A DNA stretch of 24,687 bases from Chara braunii (Eukaryota; Streptophyta; Charophyceae; Charales; Characeae). Shown here piece after piece: positions 18,490-24,687 of the stretch (the first letter of the stretch is position 1; every line of letters starts with the position of its first letter). Location: the NCBI GenBank assembly GCA_003427395.1, contig BFEA01000108.1:1899175-1923861 (forward strand). The letters are read 5' to 3'. The position numbers and the translations under genes are program-made. Below the pieces are notes generated by a model that worked only from the letters and a program-made list of their open reading frames with translations, was not told the DNA's origin and ran no database searches.

Positions 18490-18575
18490 AAAGGAATGGC
18501 TTTCCGAGGCTTGAGGCTACTGAGCCACAACTGCTGGTGGCACCACCCAAATAAATAAAGAAAGCATGCCACTAG
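18490..18575 (-). repeat. Dispersed repeat, inverted relative of 390-475
   Basis: On the minus strand it shows the same T-rich lead, GGTGCCACCA and CAAGCCTCGGAAAG order as 390-475. A 121-codon open frame (18249-18614, minus) covers it but matches nothing I know. Confidence 0.4.
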
Positions 18576-18619
18576 CAGTGTCGCAAAGTTGGGCATGCGC
18601 TGTGAGTCTGCCACGATCT

Positions 18620-18895
18620 GGTGTACTAGTAATTTTTATGGATTCTACAACTATTTTGTGTCTATTTGTTATTTTTGTGTCTGTTTGCTATTTTTGTGTA
18701 TGTTTGCTATAAGTGTAAGGCTATCTCCCTGTTCCTCATCATTTTCCTCTTCTCCTTTTAATCTATGTTGATATTCTGCCATGCATCTTTCTCTGCCTCA
18801 GCAACCCCGTTGTGTATGATGTACCAGCATCAACTCTTCCTACGCGTGTTGTCATATTCGCTATATACAAAAAAAAAGCATGATTGTGCCAGAGA
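18620..18895. other. No gene recognised
   Basis: This is T-rich sequence with a short repeated TTTTTGTGT-TGTTTGCTAT motif (18650-18710). Nothing coding is seen. Confidence 0.35.
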
Positions 18896-18935
18896 GTTTC
18901 GTCGGACTTTCACCGACTAATCAGGAGGTTGAACC
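18896..18935 (-). ncRNA. Hammerhead-type motif with altered catalytic position
   Basis: The minus strand has a stem I hairpin (AGGUU-CAACCU), then CUGAUUA (18924-18918), stem II GUCGG/CCGAC (18917-18913 and 18905-18901), GAAAC and a following CUCUCUGG. It matches the motif at 81-130, but the G of CUGAUGA that acts as general acid (G8) is U here, so cleavage should be lost. CUGUU just upstream of stem I corresponds to the 5' stem III strand and cleavage-site region of a type III fold, suggesting the family's ancestral form was type III. Confidence 0.55.
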
Positions 18936-19157
18936 TGAACAGACAGTCTGCCCAGGATGCATTTGACTGATGGATAAGGACTCGCCACATCGCACAGACC
19001 TAAGAGAAAAGTGATCGACTTTAATTACACCAACGTTGCAATCCTAGCAGACTGCTCGCTCAAATCCCTGACGAGAACAGAAGTAACTCTCAGATACTAA
19101 TCAGACAGAGTCATAAAACCCACTCTACAGACCCCTTCAGCCATAGATACTAAATGA
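18936..19157. other. No gene recognised
   Basis: Unique-looking sequence without a supported feature. Confidence 0.3.
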
Positions 19158-19168
19158 ATGTGTGTGTG

Positions 19169-19231
<63 letters not shown>
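19158..19231 (+). repeat. (TG)n microsatellite
   Basis: Almost uninterrupted TG dinucleotides, broken once by TTC. Frames here encode only Cys-Val repeats. Confidence 0.98.
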
Positions 19232-19232
<1 letters not shown>

Positions 19233-19638
19233 CGAATTTCACCACACCAGCCCCTATTTCACCCAGATGAACAGATCCAAATCAAAGCATATTTAATCCT
19301 GTTACTGAAAACGACAGCCCTTGGGTTGAGACAATCCAACAATAAAAAACAGTTTCACCTCTATAGCAAGCAAGATGCAGTATAATAGAGGCATGTAAAC
19401 CCCCTTTCTTAATTGTGTTCACATTTGCTTTTTGTGCGGTACCCCTTTCATTTGTCCGTGCAGCTCCCTCTTTTCCGTGCCTCTCATGTACAAGGTTCAC
19501 CACGCTGATTGTGGCTGAGCGCGAGCTGCCCACATCCCCATGTGCCACAATTACCCACTTGCACACTATTAAAGGAGGCAGAGCAAAAGCAGAGGTATTT
19601 TCCTGTTCTTCTCTTCTCGGATCTTCAACATTGCGCGC
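19232..19638. other. Between two microsatellites, no gene
   Basis: No domain or gene structure is recognised in either strand. Confidence 0.3.
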
Positions 19639-19640
19639 GT

Positions 19641-19725
<85 letters not shown>

Positions 19726-19726
19726 C
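19639..19726 (+). repeat. (TG)n-(AG)n compound microsatellite
   Basis: TG dinucleotides to about 19664 pass directly into AG dinucleotides with a few AA interruptions. Further TG and AG tracts follow near 19820-19870. Confidence 0.97.
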
Positions 19727-19911
19727 ATGTGGATTGCTGTTTAGTTGGAGGCTACTGAGCCATGTGACACACGGTCAACATGGGAGGCATGGCTCGCCTT
19801 CACAACACCGACACTTCTCTATGTGTGCGTGTGTTTTGTGTGTGTGCACGAGAGAGAGAGGAGGAGGGGGAGGGGGGGATGACGCTGGGGAGGAGGAGGG
19901 GGCATGACACT

Positions 19912-20094
19912 ATGGAGGGTATCAGCTCTCGTACTCGATGCAATGAGAACCCTTCCAATTGTGTCACGGAGGAATGTGGAGCGTTCGTTCGGAGTATGAA
20001 TCCGTTCAACTCTTCGAGAGACTTTGTCGCTGTGGCTGGGTGCACCAACCGTGCCTCCAACGGTCACATACGAGAGGATACAAGGTTCCCCTAA
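19912..20094 (+). other. Short open frame with a THAP-like peptide
   Basis: The 60-codon frame ends with VAVAGCTNRASNGHIREDTR and then FP and a stop. The order C-T-N-R followed by a final F-P resembles the start of a THAP zinc finger (C-x(2-4)-C near the N-terminus, then an FP pair), a DNA-binding module of P-type transposases. The first cysteine is missing and the rest of the finger does not follow in any frame I can read. It may be the first exon of a lost transposase or chance. Confidence 0.25.
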
Positions 20095-20172
20095 GGCACA
20101 CACGTGTCTGATTCGAAGGACTGGTCCCCATCCTAAGAGTGTTTATACCTGCCTAACTACCAACCCCCATGT

Positions 20173-20217
20173 GACGACTTTTACATGCGCCTGAAGTGGT
20201 CACCGATCCAGCGATCG
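20173..20217 (+). repeat. Dispersed repeat, inverted copy at 21950-21994
   Basis: The 45-bp GACGACTTTTACATGCGCCT... segment matches the reverse complement of 21950-21994 with a few changes. Both would encode DDFYMRLKWSPIQ, so it may come from a repeated coding fragment. Confidence 0.75.
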
Positions 20218-20237
20218 GTGCTTCTACGTGACTTTCA

Positions 20238-20375
20238 AAAGCGGTGGATAGCATTGTTCCAATAGGTCGTGGTCAACGAGAACTTATTATTGGAGATAGA
20301 CAAACAGGTAAGACTACTATAGCTATTGATACTATATTGAATCAGAAGCAGATCAATGCAAAAGGTGCCTCTAGG
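20238..20375 (+). pseudogene. atp1: Mitochondrial ATP synthase alpha subunit fragment (NUMT)
   Basis: An uninterrupted 46-codon stretch encodes the nucleotide-binding P-loop region of the F1-ATPase alpha subunit: [17 protein letters not shown], then the Walker A motif GDRQTGKT, then [19 protein letters not shown]. In the enzyme this loop holds ATP phosphate. NQKQIN favours the mitochondrial (atp1) over the plastid (atpA) paralogue. Codons are AT-ending as in organelle genes, unlike the surroundings. About 140 bp of a gene of roughly 1.5 kb is present, ending at a TAA in unrelated sequence. It is therefore a piece of mitochondrial DNA moved to the nucleus, without function of its own. Confidence 0.88.
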
Positions 20376-20395
20376 TAACCAAACGTAAACTGGTA

Positions 20396-20428
20396 CCGTA
20401 GATACTCTGTAGATACTCCGTAGATACT
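20396..20428 (+). repeat. 11-bp tandem repeat, three copies
   Basis: CCGTAGATACT, CTGTAGATACT and CCGTAGATACT follow without gaps, just after the atp1 fragment. Confidence 0.95.
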
Positions 20429-20954
20429 TTCACTTCAGCTGAAGGGTCACCACACCGTAGGATAAGCTTCACCATATACCTCATCGAACCTATGTGAGGA
20501 TTCTCTCTTAGGAACCTTAGGCTACTCATCTTTCAAGAGGGTTTTCACGTTGGCAGACTCTCACATCATTCTTTCTCTTTCATTTATCTTTTAGTTTCGT
20601 GACAACTTAATGCTTCTTTTGTTCTCATTATAACCCACACAAGTGGTACAACCTATCCTTAATACAAGAAGACAAAATATAATGTTGTCTTACGCTACAT
20701 GTCGCAATGCGAACATTCCAGACTTCCATGCACTAGAATATGTCTCTAAGCACTCCTCACGCGTCTAAGCATAAAAAAGACTCGTGACAGAAGAAAAAAC
20801 AGCTCTCACAGTTTAACAGTCACAGAGGAATTACGTTCTCCCAGGTGCAGCTCCCCACCGATGGAACGGAGCCGTCCAACAGCAGGAACCGTAGAGGGGA
20901 GATATCTCCTCTTATTAGCACACCCCCCACCCCACACCCGTCACCGATGTTTTG

Positions 20955-20956
<2 letters not shown>
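20429..20956. other. No gene recognised
   Basis: Mixed sequence with no supported coding region or repeat family. Confidence 0.3.

Positions 20957-21012
<56 letters not shown>
20957..21012. repeat. (TA)n microsatellite
   Basis: About 28 uninterrupted AT dinucleotides directly before a unit of the ribozyme-bearing family, the same arrangement as at the window start. Confidence 0.97.
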
Positions 21013-21014
<2 letters not shown>

Positions 21015-21112
21015 TCACAAATAGAACTGCCCGGTAAACCGTTGGCAGAGAGAGAGAAGAGGACAACAAACGATATATATATATTCTGTTTGTGACGATA
21101 TATATATATATT
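21013..21112 (-). repeat. Further copy of the TA-flanked repeat unit, truncated
   Basis: 21013-21073 matches 11-71 almost exactly (the CGGTAAACCG palindrome, AG-rich stretch and GGACAACAAACGA), then breaks off into TA tracts at 21073-21085 and 21098-21112. The ribozyme block is absent. The piece between the tracts (TCTGTTTGTGACG) is an inverted bit of the unit's beginning. Confidence 0.85.
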
Positions 21113-21789
21113 GCTTTTTATTTTACCGAGGATGATCGTCAGTTTGCAGAATTGAACCCGAAAAGATCTTCCGCCAGACAAGGTTGTTTCGTGACCTGCT
21201 CCGAATGGCTACGATGATTCTAATGTCATGGAAGAGTCTCTCATACTTTTCATTCTTGGGAGTCAGGTCCGCCTTTCCATCTGGGTTAAGTGACAATCTT
21301 AAAATTATAATTTGTGAGAAAATATAATTTCTTAGTATTTCTTACCCGAACTTATAATCTAATTTTTAACCCCAGCGCACCAAGTTATGACCAAATTGTA
21401 ATTTGGGAAAGGTAATCCCACTAGAATCAAACAATGTTTTTCAAACCACCACTTTAAAAGAATCGGGTCTAGGGCCACATGTCTTGCTTTCTATTGGATC
21501 CGAAGTTACGACACACTTGAATAAATTCAATACGAATAATAAGACGAATTTCACCCAACGTTATCTGCTATGATGTACATCATTCTGAAGCAAGGTCTTC
21601 ACAATGTTAACATTACTTGGTTTGAATTAGGTAAAAGATCATATATGTAAACCCAATGTTTAGATTTCCACAGGCCTTCCTTTGCAGTATGTTCAGAACT
21701 GCAGATATCCATAGTAACATACTCGTACACGGCTGACATGTGTTTCTAAAAAAATTGTAAAGACAGTTTTCTTTAGAGCTCGTCAAAAC

Positions 21790-21792
<3 letters not shown>
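21113..21792. other. AT-rich stretch, no gene
   Basis: No domain, repeat family or RNA gene is recognised. Confidence 0.3.

Positions 21793-21834
<42 letters not shown>
21793..21834. repeat. T42 homopolymer
   Basis: Forty-two T in a row. On the minus strand it would be a poly(A), possibly the tail of a retroposed copy lying to its right, but no AATAAA is seen close by. Confidence 0.95.
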
Positions 21835-21949
21835 CCACGCTTCCATTAAGCACATTCGTATTACGGTTTTAGTAACTTTTTACCCACTCTCACTCCCTGA
21901 AGATGGCCAGCTTGAGATCTGTTGCACAGAGAGAGGACTTCATGTGAGT

Positions 21950-22075
21950 CCATTGCTGGATTGGTGACCACTTCAGGCGCATGTAAAAGTCGTCCGCGAC
22001 ACTCTCCCCGCACCTCTCCCCTGTCAGTTCAGAGCCGATGCCGCTAACCAGCTGAACGACGGTGCTTGCAACCCG
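21950..22075 (-). repeat. Dispersed repeat with a tRNA-like beginning
   Basis: On the minus strand GTTCAGCTGGTTAGC (about 22050) resembles a tRNA D-arm/A box, but no properly spaced B box follows. Further along, 22017-21992 is related to 23450-23475 (plus strand) and 21994-21950 to 20173-20217. It may be a SINE-like or coding repeat; the tRNA resemblance is weak. Confidence 0.4.
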
Positions 22076-22888
22076 AGGACGTATCCAGCGCTGATGGTGC
22101 GCACAAGTGCTGGAAGTGGTGGCCCCAGCGGGAGAGCGTAAGTAGTGCTATGAGGTGGGGCAAAGTGCACGATCAGGACCAGGAGACCAAAGTACGAGCC
22201 ATAGCACAGGAGGCAGCGGCGGCTGGGATGACGCATGCATTTAGCAAAGGTAGGTTGACGCTCGCATCATCCCAGCCGCCAAAGACTGAGGGTGCAAAAG
22301 AGCCATTAGAGGAAGACACTCGGTCACACTCCTGTGTACAGGGCATATTTCAATGCAGGCCGAGGGGTAGATGCAGACATGGCAGGTAATAGCGAGCCTG
22401 ACTACACCTATTTTCATTACGACGTAGACACGTAAGGCATGCATCATTTTAACTGGGCAAATGGATGCAATGGCGCCCTCCATGATCACCAACACCGACA
22501 CGATGATGATGCATGTCAAAATTATCTTGTTCGTGTGAGCAACAATTCCCAGGATCCATAGGGAGGAAATGCCGCAAGAGAGAGAGCTGCGCTTCGATTG
22601 TGAGGACATCGACTAGGCTAAGGCCTTGGTAGGTGCGTCCCTGATGCCACTGGCATACGCACAACCGATGACGGAAGATTGAAAGAGGTGGGGTGGAGGG
22701 TAGTCATCCATTGGTGGTAAGTGTGGGTGGAAGGCTTGTGAGGTCTATGATAATGCCTTGTTAAAGTGGTAGTTGATGTTGGGGGTGTTAAAGATACCAC
22801 GTTTTACATGCGTGACGATTGTGTCACCGTCGCACGCATCACCTGCAACGTGACATTCGGTACCAACTCATGAAACAAGGCAAGAAGG
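22076..22888. other. No gene recognised; one perfect inverted repeat
   Basis: GGCGGCTGGGATGA at 22218-22231 is repeated exactly inverted at 22267-22280 with 35 nt between. Open frames on both strands match nothing known. Confidence 0.4.
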
Positions 22889-22964
22889 TGAAACCAAGCT
22901 TGTTCCTTGAAACTAGACTTGTCCCCTGAAACTAGTCTTGTCCCATAAAAGCAAGCCTGTCCCA
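22889..22964 (+). repeat. 19-bp tandem repeat, four copies
   Basis: Units start at 22889, 22908, 22927 and 22946, each of the form TGAAAC-AG-CTTGTCCC, with an 18-bp related piece just before. Copies have drifted by several bases. Confidence 0.92.
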
Positions 22965-23795
22965 TCAAAGCCGCCTACAAATTAATCATGAAACCAGGCA
23001 TGTGCAAGAAGTAACAATGTTTGCGCATGTGTGTGTGGGGAAGATGAAAGACATGCCAAGTCCACTAAGCCTTGGAAAAGCTGCTCAGACTACCGCTTCA
23101 GCAGCAAGGGGAGTTGTTTTCAACGAGGCCTTTTTGTGCTGTTTTTGTTCAATCGCTTGAGGGTGTCATGGAGGGACGATGAGAGGCAGCCCGGTGTGGG
23201 ACGCATAGCGAGTTGGGCGACCTCGGAGATGGCGAAAGAGGGCCTCCACTAAAAATAGTAGATTAGTAGATGCATATTAAGGATGGGCGAAGGATCGTTG
23301 CGAGGGCTCTTATTGATGCTAGACATGCCATAGAGGCACGCAGGGTACGTACAGTTTGGCCATCCCATGTAGGGTTAGCCGCAGGGCGAGAAGGACACTC
23401 TTGTCCATATGACGACGGTACAAATAGGCAAAGTGAGTACACAAATGACGACCGCAACACTCTCCCGGCACCTCTTAACAAGGGAAGAGGGGAGTGGGAC
23501 ACCGTTGACCAGGGCATCTACGAAAGACGATTTTGGGCCGACCTAAGGGTTCCTCTAGATGTTGACTTCAACCATTGTTTGTACAACTTTATCCTTTCGT
23601 ATCATGTCGATCGCATGTCTAGTTTCAGATTTTGCCTTGGTCACTTTTCGATCGTCACAGTCGTAGCGATAAGGGAAGCCCGAACAGGGCGAATGACATA
23701 TTGGTCTCCAGAGCTGTACGTTCGTGCTTCACGTGTGCACGACACAATAGCTGGACGACTTACTTTCTTCTTTGCAGTTTTCTTTGCGTTCCTTT
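22965..23795. other. No gene recognised
   Basis: A 179-codon plus-strand frame (23270-23809) is open but shows no domain, and its low-complexity Phe-rich end crosses into a repeat. 23450-23475 matches the dispersed repeat at 21992-22017. I do not call a gene. Confidence 0.35.
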
Positions 23796-23863
23796 ATTAT
23801 TTGAGTTAAAGTTGTCCTGAACATCTTTCATTATTCGAGTTAAAATTGTCCTGAACATCATGG
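23796..23863 (+). repeat. 34-bp tandem duplication
   Basis: Two copies (23796-23829 and 23830-23863) share ATTATT-GAGTTAAA-TTGTCCTGAACATC, differing at a few bases. Confidence 0.9.
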
Positions 23864-24190
23864 ACGGGTTCATGTCCATTCCTTGTTTGTATTGGCCGCG
23901 TAGTGCGATTTTATTTGTTGTTAGCTTGGTGTTATCGAGAGGGTAACTCAGTACAACAATCTCTTGTTCGTCCTGTGCTCTGTATTTGTGTGCTTGCTCT
24001 TTTCTTGTTTCTTTTTTTCTCTATCCCCCTCTCCCCTTTTTTTATTTTACTCAGGGCCCAGTGCCCAAGGCAAATATACAGTTCATCAAATGCAGGGGTC
24101 GCATGTCCTCCAACCTTACACCTCAGGCGGAGTCGCACCCTTGTGTAAAGAAATGAAAGAGACGATATAAAAAAAAGACAACCGGAAAGG
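23864..24190. other. No gene recognised
   Basis: T-rich and mixed sequence, ending at an A-rich tract before the minisatellite. Confidence 0.3.
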
Positions 24191-24194
24191 TCCC

Positions 24195-24687
24195 AAAGGT
24201 TTTTATTAAGTTTAATCCCTTTGAAAGATTTATTCAAAGACTATCGACTATGTACCATAGCAAAGCGAATGGCTTTAAATCCCTTCAAAGATCTATTAAA
24301 AAACTACAAACTACGTACTATAGCAATTCAAAGACAACAAACTACGTACTATAGCAAAGTGAATGGCTTCAATCCCTTCAAAAAGATATTCAAAAACTAC
24401 AAACTATATAAACGTTAATGTTTTTAATCCCGTCAAAAGATCTATTCAAAGACTACAAACTTTGCACTATAGCAAAGCGAATGGCTTTAAATCCATTCAA
24501 AAAATATATACCATGTACTATAGCAAAGCGAATGATTTCGACTACAGACTCTGTACTATAGCAAAGCGAACAAGTTTAAATCCCTCCAAAAAATCTATAC
24601 TATATACTGTAGCCAAGTGAAAGACTGTTATCACTATATAAAAGCGAATGACTTCAGAAAGCGAATGACTTCAAACTTATGTAAAAG
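24195..24687 (+). repeat. AT-rich minisatellite running past the window end
   Basis: Repeated blocks TACTATAGCAAAGCGAATGG, TTTAAATCCCTTCAAA and ATTCAAAGACTACAAACT occur about seven times with irregular spacing of roughly 40-110 bp, some units shortened. Frames read SKANGFKSIQ-like repeats, which is a by-product. The array is cut by the right edge. Confidence 0.85.

Noticed and set aside
19158-19728. Cys-Val and Ser-Leu-rich open frames on both strands
   Set aside because: They are translations of TG and AG microsatellites.
23270-23809. 179-codon open frame as a gene
   Set aside because: No motif, no supporting structure, and it overlaps dispersed and tandem repeats; length alone is not enough.

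Overview
This window looks like nuclear DNA from a green plant or streptophyte alga. It is made almost entirely of transposable-element wreckage, simple repeats and tandem arrays, and I see no intact host gene. The evidence for that placement is a plant-type L1 LINE with a C-terminal zinc-binding domain, a Ty3/gypsy-like LTR element with an initiator-Met tRNA primer site, a tRNA-derived SINE, and a short piece of mitochondrial atp1. I cannot name the species; a repeat-rich charophyte is only a guess.

Layout. 1-345: tandem copies of a TA-flanked repeat whose minus strand carries a hammerhead-ribozyme core. 1245-5653: a plus-strand L1-like ORF2 (endonuclease, reverse transcriptase, zinc-binding tail), long but broken by a few stops and a frameshift. 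5851-6190: a 96-bp tandem array holding all eight N positions of the window. 7029-7570: a direct and an inverted copy of one ~145-bp sequence, with two perfect 38-bp palindromes that are exactly the Nextera (Tn5 mosaic-end) junction adapter, so this part is a library or assembly artefact. 7606-7893: an open frame followed by AATAAA and a 19-nt A run, like a retroposed 3' end. 8206-8826: a tRNA-type SINE and a second copy of its 3' part.

8827-18136: one decayed minus-strand LTR retrotransposon. Read on the minus strand it has a 5' LTR (18136-16802), a tRNA-iMet primer site, a leader rich in CCACGTCA-like motifs, gag, protease, RT, RNase H, integrase with a chromodomain-like tail, and a 3' LTR (9886-8827). 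It carries later insertions: a 256-bp MITE-like element in the 5' LTR only, a fold-back repeat cluster inside the integrase tail, and a GTAC-rich segment with a T tract inside gag.

18137-24687: scattered fragments. These include a hammerhead relative with a changed catalytic base (18896-18924), TG and AG microsatellites, a weak THAP-like fragment, the atp1 fragment (20238-20375), another copy of the TA/ribozyme-family unit (21013-21073), short tandem repeats, and a minisatellite that runs off the right edge. Apart from the two retroelements, each internally coherent, the parts show no sign of working together.
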